Assembly (NCBI GenBank): GCA_001512995.1
Contig: LFRY01000057.1
Location: 19,750-78,182 of the forward strand
DNA length: 58,433 nt
Direction of reading: 5' to 3'
Source: Acholeplasmatales bacterium DTU067
GTDB taxonomy: Bacteria; Bacillota_I; Bacilli_A; ML615J-28; CAG-698
The notes below the pieces were generated by a model. The model had not been told where the DNA came from, searched no databases, and saw only the letters and a program-made list of their open reading frames with translations. A program made the translations under genes and the position numbers. How positions within the stretch are numbered: position 1 is the first letter of the stretch; each line of letters starts with the position of its first letter. Positions 8,374 to 15,001 of the stretch are shown in pieces.

Positions 8374-9448
8374 ACTCGCTGTGTCAATCGGAACGCTGGA
8401 AATAGGCGGCGCGGAAACCTTCGTCATCAATCTCCTGAAAAACATTGATTATGCCCGCATTTCCGTTCTTTTGCTTGTTTTGGGAAGGAGGACGGGGAGC
8501 AGCTTGGAAAAGGAAGCAGACAGACTTCCGATTGAAGTCCGCTATATTTCAAAAAAGGAAGGTTTCAGTCCAAGGGCGGTTTTGCGCATCTGGCAAGCCT
8601 TGAAGGAATTTAAACCTGACATTTTGCACGGAAACATCGGCGGACTGATTTATTTCCTTCCTTTTCTTTATTTTCATAAAATAAAAGCGATATATACAGC
8701 CCACACCCTGCCGGAAAGAGAATTCGGTTTTTTGAAAAGATTCTTCATCAAAAAACTGATTAAAAATGGGAAGATCATACCGGTCGGAATCAGCCCTGAG
8801 ATCAAAGAAAGCTTGGAAAAAATTTATGAAATCAAAAACATTCCCATGATCGCAAACGGAATCGAAGTGGAAAAATTCAAACATAAGCGGAGTTTCAGAA
8901 GCGAAATGGTCTTGGGAAGCGTGGGAAGATTTGAGCCGGTCAAAAATCATCGGACAATCATCAATGTTTTTTTAACCCTGAAAGCGAGCTTTCCTAAGCT
9001 AAAATTAAGGCTTGTGGGCGGTGGAAGCCTTTTTGATAAATATAAGAACAGCTATCAGGAAAGAGAAGACATCGTCTTCGTCGGAATGAGTGAGCATGTT
9101 CCGGAGGAATTGAAGAAAATCGATATTTTTTTTATTCCCTCTTTTTATGAAGGGCTGCCGTTAGCGGTTTTGGAGGCGATGGCATCCGGCTGCGTGATTG
9201 TGGGAAGCAATGTTGGCGGACTACGGGGGCTTGTGGAAAACGGAATCAACGGTTATTTGCTTCAGGACTGCACTGATGTCGAAGGTTTTTCCAATCTCAT
9301 TGCAGGATTGCTTCAGGATCCTGAACTTTTAGAAATGATTTCTTTAAACAATACCCGCAAAGCAGAAAATTATAATCTTAAAGAAACTGCACAGAAGTAT
9401 CAGGAATTATATATATCGGAGGCCGGAAATGTTAAGCGGAGAATATAA
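8366..9448 (+). CDS. GT4-family glycosyltransferase, paralogue of the preceding gene
   Basis: Group 1 glycosyltransferase of 360 residues with GTLEIGGAETFVINLL at the start, TAHTLPE in the acceptor domain, IANGIEVEKFK, GSVGRFEPVKNHRTIINVF and the E-x7-E motif in YEGLPLAVLEAMASG. It overlaps the previous gene by 8 bases and the next by 20. The similarity to the preceding enzyme suggests duplication followed by change of specificity. Together with the two upstream transferases it would build an oligosaccharide of about four sugars, assuming one sugar per enzyme (inference). Confidence 0.85.
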   Translation: MLRLAVSIGTLEIGGAETFVINLLKNIDYARISVLLLVLGRRTGSSLEKEADRLPIEVRYISKKEGFSPRAVLRIWQALKEFKPDILHGNIGGLIYFLPFLYFHKIKAIYTAHTLPEREFGFLKRFFIKKLIKNGKIIPVGISPEIKESLEKIYEIKNIPMIANGIEVEKFKHKRSFRSEMVLGSVGRFEPVKNHRTIINVFLTLKASFPKLKLRLVGGGSLFDKYKNSYQEREDIVFVGMSEHVPEELKKIDIFFIPSFYEGLPLAVLEAMASGCVIVGSNVGGLRGLVENGINGYLLQDCTDVEGFSNLIAGLLQDPELLEMISLNNTRKAENYNLKETAQKYQELYISEAGNVKRRI

Positions 9449-10790
9449 TTTTTTAGTTGACAACATGTGGCTTGCGGAAATAATCGCAGTCATTTTATTG
9501 ATAATCCCGTTTTTTCTGTTTTTTGCGGATAAAAAATGGATTTTCGGTTTTTATGTGGTTTCAATCGTCGCAAATCTTCCGCTCATCTTTGTGATGGTTT
9601 TCGGTTTTTCCTATGAAATGATTATTGCCTTGGTCATCATCGCTGTAATAATCAGGGATCTCATCCGCAACAAAAACCTGCTCCTCCTTTCTACAAAAGA
9701 AAGCCGGGCCGTTTTTTTCTCCCTGTGCGGGCTGCTTGCTCTAAATCTCGCGACTTCTTTGTTTAACTTTTCAAAGTCCGCCTTTTTGGAGAGAAGCTTT
9801 GTTTATCTGGTCAATGTTTTCATATTGATCATCTTCAACTTTTTTTTAATCAACAGGGGGAGATTGCAAATCATCCGCTACGGCTTTGTAATCGGGGCTT
9901 TGCTTATCGTTCTCACGATGGCAATTGAGCTCATCTATGGCTATAACTATCTTCAGGTCGGGCGGCTCAGGCCGGCAGGGTTGTTGCTTGACCCAAATGT
10001 TTCCGCCTTTGCTTTGAATCTTGCCCTGCTGCTTTCTTTTTATAAACAGAAAAGACCAAATTCATGGACCAATGTTTTTTTCATCATCAGCCGCATTTTG
10101 ATTGTTTTCGGAATCTTCATGACTGTTTCCCGTTCGGGTTATGTATTGGCGCTCATCATTCTGGTATTCTTCCTGATCGAGCATTCAAAAAAGAAGAATT
10201 ACTTCGCTCCGCTTGCTGCCCTTTTCATGATCGTCATTTATTTCATCTTTCAAAAACCGCTTGCAAAGACTTGGGACAATCTCCACCTTCTGCTGGACTT
10301 GCAAAGAATTTTCCCCCGACCATCCCCACCGGGACCTTCTGGGCCGGGTCCCGCTCTTCCAGGACCGATTTTGGCCGAGCCGCGCTATGAACTCTTGAAA
10401 GCGGGAATTAAGATCTTTTTACATAATTTTAGTTTGGGCATCGGCATTGGAAACGTCCCCCCGGCAATGGAAGAGCTCACGGGCATGCGGATGAACACTC
10501 ATAACCTTGTATTGCAATTGCTCGCGGAGTCGGGCATCTTCATGCTAGTAATGCTCCTAGTGTTCTTTTACTATTTGGTGAATTTGATTATAAAATCGGG
10601 GAGGAAGGAGAGATTCTTATTGGGTTTGATTTTGTTTGCGGTGGCAGTTGAATCCCTATTTAACCACAATTTATTGAACATTAACATCGTTTACCTCTTG
10701 CTTGCGTTTTTCTTGGCGCTCAACATTCTTTATTCGAAAGAGCAAACGGCTTTGAGTTTTGCGCAGATAAAAAACCGGTTCAGGCGGTAA
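9429..10790 (+). CDS. O-antigen ligase/polymerase-like membrane protein (Wzy/WaaL superfamily)
   Basis: Polytopic membrane protein of 453 residues with about ten to twelve hydrophobic segments. The Wzy_C-type region is visible as LLKAGIKIFLHNFSLGIGIGNVPPAM followed by MNTHNLVLQLLAESGIFML, where THN--LQLLAE-G is the conserved core of this superfamily. It probably polymerises or transfers the lipid-linked glycan outside the membrane. An odd Pro/Gly-rich stretch (PRPSPPGPSGPGPALPGP, about residues 296-313) lies in the large outside loop just before the conserved region. The gene overlaps the upstream transferase by 20 bases and is the last of the operon. No Wzx flippase is seen, so that function must be encoded elsewhere. 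Confidence 0.82.
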   Translation: MLSGEYNFLVDNMWLAEIIAVILLIIPFFLFFADKKWIFGFYVVSIVANLPLIFVMVFGFSYEMIIALVIIAVIIRDLIRNKNLLLLSTKESRAVFFSLCGLLALNLATSLFNFSKSAFLERSFVYLVNVFILIIFNFFLINRGRLQIIRYGFVIGALLIVLTMAIELIYGYNYLQVGRLRPAGLLLDPNVSAFALNLALLLSFYKQKRPNSWTNVFFIISRILIVFGIFMTVSRSGYVLALIILVFFLIEHSKKKNYFAPLAALFMIVIYFIFQKPLAKTWDNLHLLLDLQRIFPRPSPPGPSGPGPALPGPILAEPRYELLKAGIKIFLHNFSLGIGIGNVPPAMEELTGMRMNTHNLVLQLLAESGIFMLVMLLVFFYYLVNLIIKSGRKERFLLGLILFAVAVESLFNHNLLNINIVYLLLAFFLALNILYSKEQTALSFAQIKNRFRR

Positions 10791-10793
10791 TGA

Positions 10794-10822
10794 TTGAAAA
10801 AGCCTTTTCCAAGTGTTATAAT
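10794..10822 (+). promoter_or_regulatory. sigma-A type promoter for the adenosyltransferase gene
   Basis: TTGAAA (10794-10799), 17 bases, TATAAT (10817-10822). It starts 4 bases after the end of the polysaccharide operon. The predicted transcript start is only about 12 bases before the ATG, so the leader would be very short. Confidence 0.6.
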
Positions 10823-10840
10823 ATTTTTGAGGTGGAAGCT

Positions 10841-11326
10841 ATGAAAATCTCAACGAGGACCGGCGATTTTAAAATGACGGATGCCATGGACAAACGCGTT
10901 GGCAAGGATGATGCTCTGATCGAATGTTTGGGAACGTTGGACGAATTGCAGGCCAATTTAATGCATGCCCATAACCTAGTAAGAAACTCTGCGATAAAAA
11001 CCGGCCTGGAGGCTTTAACGCAGGAACTCTTCCGGTTTGGAGAAGCGCTCATCCTGGACGGGAAGAAGCTCGGAAACGAGGCGGAAGCAATCGAGGAAGA
11101 AATAGAATTTTACGAAAAGAAGCTTCCCGAACAAAAGGGTTTCATCTTACCGGGAAGGACTTTGGCCAGCAGCCAGATTCACATTGCCAGGACCGTAGCC
11201 AGGAGGCTGGAAAGGAGAGTCGTGACATTGGGGAGAAGCAAAGATTTGGATCCGACCGTTTTTGCTTACAGCAACCGCCTCTCTGATTTGCTCTATTTAT
11301 ATGCGCGCGCGGAGGAGGAATTATGA
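10841..11326 (+). CDS. PduO-type cob(I)alamin adenosyltransferase
   Basis: Transfers the adenosyl group of ATP to cob(I)alamin to make coenzyme B12. The 161-residue four-helix protein shows the N-terminal ATP-binding MKISTRTGDFKMTDAMDKRVGKDD (family: T-TGD-G-T), LGTLDELQANL, and the C-terminal ASSQIHIARTVARRLERR helix with the conserved arginines. The N-terminal loop differs from the consensus (DFKMTDAM instead of DKG-T-L-GG), so activity is likely but not certain. I start at 10841 because AGGTGG lies 5 bases upstream and a good promoter sits between here and the previous stop. The next gene overlaps by 4 bases. No B12-dependent enzyme is in the window. Confidence 0.8.
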   Translation: MKISTRTGDFKMTDAMDKRVGKDDALIECLGTLDELQANLMHAHNLVRNSAIKTGLEALTQELFRFGEALILDGKKLGNEAEAIEEEIEFYEKKLPEQKGFILPGRTLASSQIHIARTVARRLERRVVTLGRSKDLDPTVFAYSNRLSDLLYLYARAEEEL

Positions 11327-11544
11327 TTGACAATTTGATTTCCATGTGGTTCTTTATTATACTGATAGGATTTACGCCCCTGACTTACAGGGCTCTGATG
11401 GCTCTCGATTTTTCAAAACTATTCCGCAGGAATTCCGGATGGCAGATCCGCTTTTTGGTAACCTTCGTCAGCTTTGCTTTTGCATTCATTATCGCCTATG
11501 CTTTTTTGGTCATTTACGAACGAATTTTTGTGGTGGTCAGATAG
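11323..11544 (+). CDS. small membrane protein, DUF1146 (YwzB-like)
   Basis: 73 residues with two hydrophobic segments (WFFIILIGFTPLTYRAL and LVTFVSFAFAFIIAYAFLVI) separated by the short basic loop DFSKLFRRN. This layout, and ALMALDFSKLFR in particular, matches DUF1146, represented by Bacillus YwzB (ALQAVNIDKLFK as I recall it). In Bacillus ywzB lies upstream of spoIID, spoIIQ and spoIIID; here it directly precedes spoIIQ, which supports the call. The start overlaps the adenosyltransferase stop (ATGA). Function unknown. Confidence 0.7.
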   Translation: MIDNLISMWFFIILIGFTPLTYRALMALDFSKLFRRNSGWQIRFLVTFVSFAFAFIIAYAFLVIYERIFVVVR

Positions 11545-11565
11545 AATTTCCCAAAAACAAATAAT

Positions 11566-11594
11566 GTATAAAAAAATCCTCGCAGTAAATAATA
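11566..11594 (+). promoter_or_regulatory. candidate sigma-F promoter of spoIIQ
   Basis: GTATA at 11566-11570 matches the sigma-F -35 (GywTA). GTAAATAATA at 11585-11594 matches the -10 (GGnrAnAnTW) with one mismatch. The 14-base spacer is one or two short of the usual. spoIIQ is sigma-F dependent in Bacillus. Confidence 0.4.
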
Positions 11595-11612
11595 CTAGCG
11601 AGGTGAATAATT

Positions 11613-12251
11613 GTGAAGCTAAAAAGGATTTCAAAGGAAAAAGCTCAGCGAATTCTTTTTATCGCGGTGCTGGTTCTTGTTTTCGGAGTATTTTTCATTT
11701 CTTTAAGCTTGCTTAATCCGCGAGAAACTCCCCCGCCGGGAGGGGAAGATCCCGGACCGCCGATTGAAGAACCCGAAGATCCAATAGTATATGAAAAAAT
11801 CATAGCCCCTTATATAGCAAAAAATGTCGAAACCATCAGAAGATTTTGGGCATTGGATAAAGAGACTGAAATACAGGAAATGTCGTTCATAGTTCAGGGC
11901 AGTTCTTATTATACAAGCACGGGAATTTCTTATTCCGCAGGCGATGAAGGATTTGAGGTCATCGCCAGCTTGAGCGGAACGGTGAAGACCGTCAGCGACA
12001 GTTCCGTTTTCGGAAAGGTGGTCGTGATTGAGCACGACAATGGTCTGGAAACGGAATACAGAAGCCTCGGAGAAGTTAGCGTGGAAATCGGCGATGAAGT
12101 TGCCCAGGGCGATGTCATCGGCATCTCCGGCGAAAACGAAAATGATGCGAGCGCGGGAAACCATTTGCACTTCCGGATTCTGGTGAACGGCAAGCCGAAA
12201 GATCCTGAGCTCCTAATCGGAAAAGCCATCAATGAAATAAACGAAAATTAA
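11613..12251 (+). CDS. spoIIQ: stage II sporulation protein Q (degenerate M23/LytM domain)
   Basis: Forespore membrane protein that binds mother-cell SpoIIIAH to form the engulfment-stage channel. One transmembrane helix (about 12-33) is followed by a Pro-rich linker and a LytM domain (about 95-200). Motif check: the H-x3-D metal pair is replaced (TSTGISYSAG), the Y-x-HL site reads YRSL, and only the final NHLHF is kept. It is therefore predicted to be catalytically dead, as Bacillus SpoIIQ is thought to be. The wording IASLSGTVKTV--S-VFGKVVVIEH and YRSLGEVSVEIGD is very close to SpoIIQ. GTG start at 11613 with AGGTGA 7 bases upstream. Its position between ywzB-like and spoIIID matches Bacillus. 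Confidence 0.88.
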   Translation: MKLKRISKEKAQRILFIAVLVLVFGVFFISLSLLNPRETPPPGGEDPGPPIEEPEDPIVYEKIIAPYIAKNVETIRRFWALDKETEIQEMSFIVQGSSYYTSTGISYSAGDEGFEVIASLSGTVKTVSDSSVFGKVVVIEHDNGLETEYRSLGEVSVEIGDEVAQGDVIGISGENENDASAGNHLHFRILVNGKPKDPELLIGKAINEINEN

Positions 12252-12288
12252 AAGCCTTATCGTTTTGATAAAGCTTTTTATTTTTTTG
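12250..12288 (+). terminator. intrinsic terminator after spoIIQ
   Basis: AAAAGCcTTATC (12250-12261) pairs with GATAAaGCTTTT (12267-12278) around one mismatch, followed by TATTTTTTT. It overlaps the end of the convergent membrane gene. Confidence 0.75.
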
Positions 12289-12889
12289 TCTGATGGGATA
12301 TCGTGTAAACGATAAGAAAACAAATTGCTGAGCCCATAAGCAAGAAGGGAAAAGTTCTCAAAAACAAATTCTTTTCAAAAAAGGCGCCAATCGCGGCAAG
12401 AACCGCAGCCTCTTTATTTGTAAAAGCGCAGAAAGCGGCTCCGAGAACAAACACCAAGAAATATGTTTTTAAGCTTCCGAAAATCCTTGCAATCAAAGTG
12501 AGGAGGGAAGCGAGCGAATAAGCAAAAAGGGAAAGTAAAAAGACGAAGGGGAGCAGGAGTTCGTTTCCGGAAAGAGCGGAGCCCGCTAGCAGGAAGGCGA
12601 GTGCGCCTAAGCTCTGGAGCAGGGCATTGATTCCGGAAAAGATGAGACTGCTTAAGAAAAACAAGGTATTGCTCGGTCTGAAGGCATAATAATGATGTTT
12701 CAGTTTCCGGTATTCGTAAGCTCCGAGGTGAAAACAGCTGAAGAGAACGAAGCCGATGGCTGCGCTCCAGAAATGGATGAATTCCGCTTGCAGATAGAGA
12801 AGCGCAGAAATGATGGAGAAAAAAGGAAACCAGATTAAGAAGTAATAGCGCCGATGTGCATAATAACGGAAGGCCAATGCGGACAACAT
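12278..12889 (-). CDS. polytopic membrane protein, partner of the degenerate ABC ATPase
   Basis: 203 residues, nearly all hydrophobic, with about six membrane segments (FLIWFPFFSIISALLYL, FWSAAIGFVLFSCF, TLFFLSSLIFSGINALL, LLLPFVFLLSLFAYSLASL, YFLVFVLGAAFCAF, FPFLLMGSAICFLIVY). It has no signal peptide and no assignable family motif. It starts 2 bases after the ABC-type gene ends, so the pair is one transcriptional unit, and by position it would be the ABC-2-like membrane component. It lies convergent to spoIIQ. Function unknown. Confidence 0.65.
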   Translation of the reverse strand: MLSALAFRYYAHRRYYFLIWFPFFSIISALLYLQAEFIHFWSAAIGFVLFSCFHLGAYEYRKLKHHYYAFRPSNTLFFLSSLIFSGINALLQSLGALAFLLAGSALSGNELLLPFVFLLSLFAYSLASLLTLIARIFGSLKTYFLVFVLGAAFCAFTNKEAAVLAAIGAFFEKNLFLRTFPFLLMGSAICFLIVYTISHQTKK

Positions 12890-12891
12890 GT

Positions 12892-13773
12892 TTATAAACC
12901 CTTTTTCTCGCGCAGATCCAAAAGGTAAACGAACACCTTCTGGATCGGTGCTTCGGAGATTTTAATCAGGTACTTCTGAAATTTCCTGGTTTCGTCCTTC
13001 GTTAAGGCTTTCGCCACGCAAACGGTGAGGATGTTGTAGCGTTCCTCGGCGCCAATGACTTTCAGATCGGATATTAAAGATTTCAGCACTTCGCTCTTTC
13101 CGCTTAAAAGCCGAAAGTTGTTTTTTATGTATTTGACCGTAAATGTTTCGAAAAGCCTGCCCTTATCCAAAAACAAAATTTTGTCAATTAAGTTTTCTAT
13201 TTCATCGACATTATCGGTTCCTATTATCAGAGTGCGCGGATAGCGGGTATGGTGGGAATAAACGAAATTATAAAAATCAAAACGGTCTTTCAGATCGATT
13301 TTATCCAAGGCAGAACCGAAGATGGTAATGTTGGCTCTTGAAGCAAGTCCGATGATTCCCGAAAAAAGAATCTTTTCGTTTGCTTTCAGGCTTCCGTAAG
13401 TCCTTTTTCTTTTGATTTTGAAATATTCGCATAATTCGAAAGCGTAGGCGTTATCCCATTTTGGATAAAGCCAGGACATCAAACGAAAAATGCTTTTGAT
13501 TCGAAAATGCTTCGGGAATGAAGTTGCTTCCGAAATATAGCACAGGCGCTTGTTCATTTTCAAATTACCGAAGAGTTCCTCCCCGTCCAACCAAACCTTT
13601 CCGGAATCGGGGCGAATTTGCGCGGCCAAAATCTGCAAAAGCTCATCGCGGCCGGAGTTGTCCCTTCCCACAAGCGCATAGATTTGGTTGTCAAGAAAAT
13701 TGTAGCTGAAGTTGCTCACCACAGGATTCTTCTTGATTTTCTTCGTTAAATTCTCGCAAACCAAAACGGACAT
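12892..13773 (-). CDS. ABC-type ATPase homologue with all nucleotide motifs altered
   Basis: 293 residues with the fold layout of a YtrB/EcsA-like ABC ATPase but none of its catalytic motifs intact. Walker A (GPNGAGKTT) reads GRDNSGRDE at 36-44, so the lysine is R and the next Ser/Thr is D. The Q-loop region reads YISEA. The signature YSKGMKQ reads YGSLKANEK. Walker B (LLILDEPT) reads ITIFGSAL, so both acids are gone. The H-loop (ISTHI) reads IGTDNV. The frame is nonetheless open end to end, with SD AAGGGA and a co-transcribed membrane partner, which argues against a random pseudogene. It is divergent from spoIIID. A structural or regulatory role in sporulation is inference. Confidence 0.75.
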   Translation of the reverse strand: MSVLVCENLTKKIKKNPVVSNFSYNFLDNQIYALVGRDNSGRDELLQILAAQIRPDSGKVWLDGEELFGNLKMNKRLCYISEATSFPKHFRIKSIFRLMSWLYPKWDNAYAFELCEYFKIKRKRTYGSLKANEKILFSGIIGLASRANITIFGSALDKIDLKDRFDFYNFVYSHHTRYPRTLIIGTDNVDEIENLIDKILFLDKGRLFETFTVKYIKNNFRLLSGKSEVLKSLISDLKVIGAEERYNILTVCVAKALTKDETRKFQKYLIKISEAPIQKVFVYLLDLREKKGL

Positions 13774-13895
13774 ATTTCTTCCCTTTGCATTAATAAAACT
13801 AATTTAAATATACACTATTTCATAAAAAAAGTCAATAAAAACGGAACAGCAAAGAGCGGAAAAAATCAATTATCAAAACCCCCCTTTCCGGCAAG

Positions 13896-13924
13896 TTATA
13901 TTAAAAGTGAGACGCGCATATATT
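13896..13924 (+). promoter_or_regulatory. candidate sigma-E promoter of spoIIID
   Basis: TTATATTA (13896-13903) resembles the sigma-E -35 (kmATATTT). After 13 bases CATATATT (13917-13924) matches the -10 (CATACAnT) at 7 of 8 positions, counting the n. The predicted start falls just before the GGGGGGA ribosome site. spoIIID is sigma-E dependent in Bacillus. Confidence 0.6.
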
Positions 13925-13945
13925 GTACTAAACGGGGGGAATAGT

Positions 13946-14218
13946 ATGGATTATCAAATAAGACAGCGCGTCTTAAAAATCGCCGATATATTTTTGACCG
14001 ATAGGAGCACGGTCCGGGAGGTAGCAAAAAAGGTCGACTGTTCGAAATCGACCGTTCATAAAGATTTGACAGAAAGGCTTCCCGACCTGAATCAGGATTT
14101 GTATGTCGAAGTCAAAAAGCTCTTGGAATACAATAAATCCATCCGCCATCTGCGCGGGGGTGAAGCCACGAGAAGGAGATTTTTGAAAGAAAAAGAAAAT
14201 AGGGAAGCAAGCGAATGA
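13946..14218 (+). CDS. spoIIID: stage III sporulation transcriptional regulator SpoIIID
   Basis: DNA-binding protein that activates and represses mother-cell genes between the sigma-E and sigma-K stages. The 90-residue product has the family N-terminus MDYQIRQRVLKIADIFL, the helix-turn-helix STVREVAKKVDCSKSTVHKDL (about 21-41), LLEYNKSIRHLRGGEATRRRF near the end and a basic tail. The start at 13946 is fixed by GGGGGGA 5 bases upstream. A good sigma-E promoter candidate precedes it. The usual downstream neighbour mbl is absent; instead a terminator and the convergent yigZ follow. Confidence 0.96.
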   Translation: MDYQIRQRVLKIADIFLTDRSTVREVAKKVDCSKSTVHKDLTERLPDLNQDLYVEVKKLLEYNKSIRHLRGGEATRRRFLKEKENREASE

Positions 14219-14225
14219 ATCTAGG

Positions 14226-14249
14226 GCCGGCAACGGCTTTTATTATTTT
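14226..14249 (+). terminator. intrinsic terminator after spoIIID
   Basis: GCCG, GCAA tetraloop, CGGC (14226-14237), then TTTTATTATTTT. Confidence 0.75.
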
Positions 14250-14258
14250 CCTTATCAA

Positions 14259-14861
14259 TCAAACAGAATCCTTCGTTCCCAAGACTTTAGTTTCGACAGC
14301 CCCCTTCGAAACTTCCGTCAGTTCTCTTTTTATGCGCTCAAACTCGTTTTCCGGTATTTCTGCTTTTAAATTGACTTTATCGGAAAAAATACGATCGATG
14401 ATGTGGTTTTCCAAAATCCTTTGGACGCTGTCGACATGAGCGTAATCAGCAATTATTTCCATAATTACCTTTTTCTCTATCTTTACGATTTCTGCAAGCT
14501 TCAGCGCTTCCGAAACGCTTGAACCATAGGCTCTGATCAGGCCGCCCGCGCCGAGCTTGACGCCCCCGAAATATCTGGTGACGATGGCGATGACATTGGT
14601 GAGGTTGTTTTTTTTCAGAACTTCGAAAATGGGGACGCCGGCGGTCTGGCTCGGTTCGCCATCATCGGATGATTTTGCGGTGGGAGGATTGGTGCCGATG
14701 ATGTAGCCATAGCAATTATGGTTGGCGTCATAGTGTTTTTTTCTGATATTGGCAAGAATTTCATTTGCTTCCGAAACATCCTTTACTGGGAAAAGATAAC
14801 AAATGAAACGACTTTTATTGATGATCTGCTCATAAGTCACCGTATTTTTAATCGTATACAT
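14259..14861 (-). CDS. yigZ: YigZ/IMPACT family protein
   Basis: IMPACT-family protein (YigZ in E. coli, YvyE in Bacillus); the exact molecular role is unsettled. The N-terminal domain has the signature SSDDGEPSQTAGVPIFEVL and VTRYFGGVKLGAGGLIRAYG (about 65-120); the C-terminal ferredoxin-like domain (about 130-195) is present. I start at 14861 (MYTIKN) because GGAG lies 8 bases upstream; the longer GTG start at 14870 would sit on top of that site. It converges on spoIIID and diverges from the CCA-like gene. Confidence 0.88.
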   Translation of the reverse strand: MYTIKNTVTYEQIINKSRFICYLFPVKDVSEANEILANIRKKHYDANHNCYGYIIGTNPPTAKSSDDGEPSQTAGVPIFEVLKKNNLTNVIAIVTRYFGGVKLGAGGLIRAYGSSVSEALKLAEIVKIEKKVIMEIIADYAHVDSVQRILENHIIDRIFSDKVNLKAEIPENEFERIKRELTEVSKGAVETKVLGTKDSV

Positions 14862-14962
14862 AATGCTCACTCCATGCTTTTATTATAACTCATTTTTGAT
14901 TTCCGGGCAAATCATGGATTTTCAAAATGTATAAAAGTCTAGAATTTTGTCTATTAATAGTG

Positions 14963-14968
14963 TATAAT
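14963..14968 (+). promoter_or_regulatory. -10 element of the CCA-like/yhaM operon
   Basis: TATAAT 34 bases before the chosen start at 15002. I see no good -35 at 17 bases. It makes the longer reading frame from 14927 unlikely to be the translated form. Confidence 0.4.
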
Positions 14969-15001
14969 AAACTTAAAGCGAAAAAGGGAGCATTCCTGGC
15001 C

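Noticed and set aside
10064-10390. Plus-strand frame of 108 codons inside the Wzy-like gene
   Set aside because: It is a shadow of the GC-rich Pro/Gly segment in another frame, with no start signal.
13784-13811. Sigma-E-like elements (ATATTT and AATGCAAA, 14 apart, minus strand) before the degenerate ABC gene
   Set aside because: The putative -10 overlaps the AAGGGA ribosome site, so the transcript would lack its SD.
14927-15001. Longer N-terminus for the CCA-like protein
   Set aside because: The extra codons cover the TATAAT element and the GGGAG site, and the family N-terminus begins at 15002.
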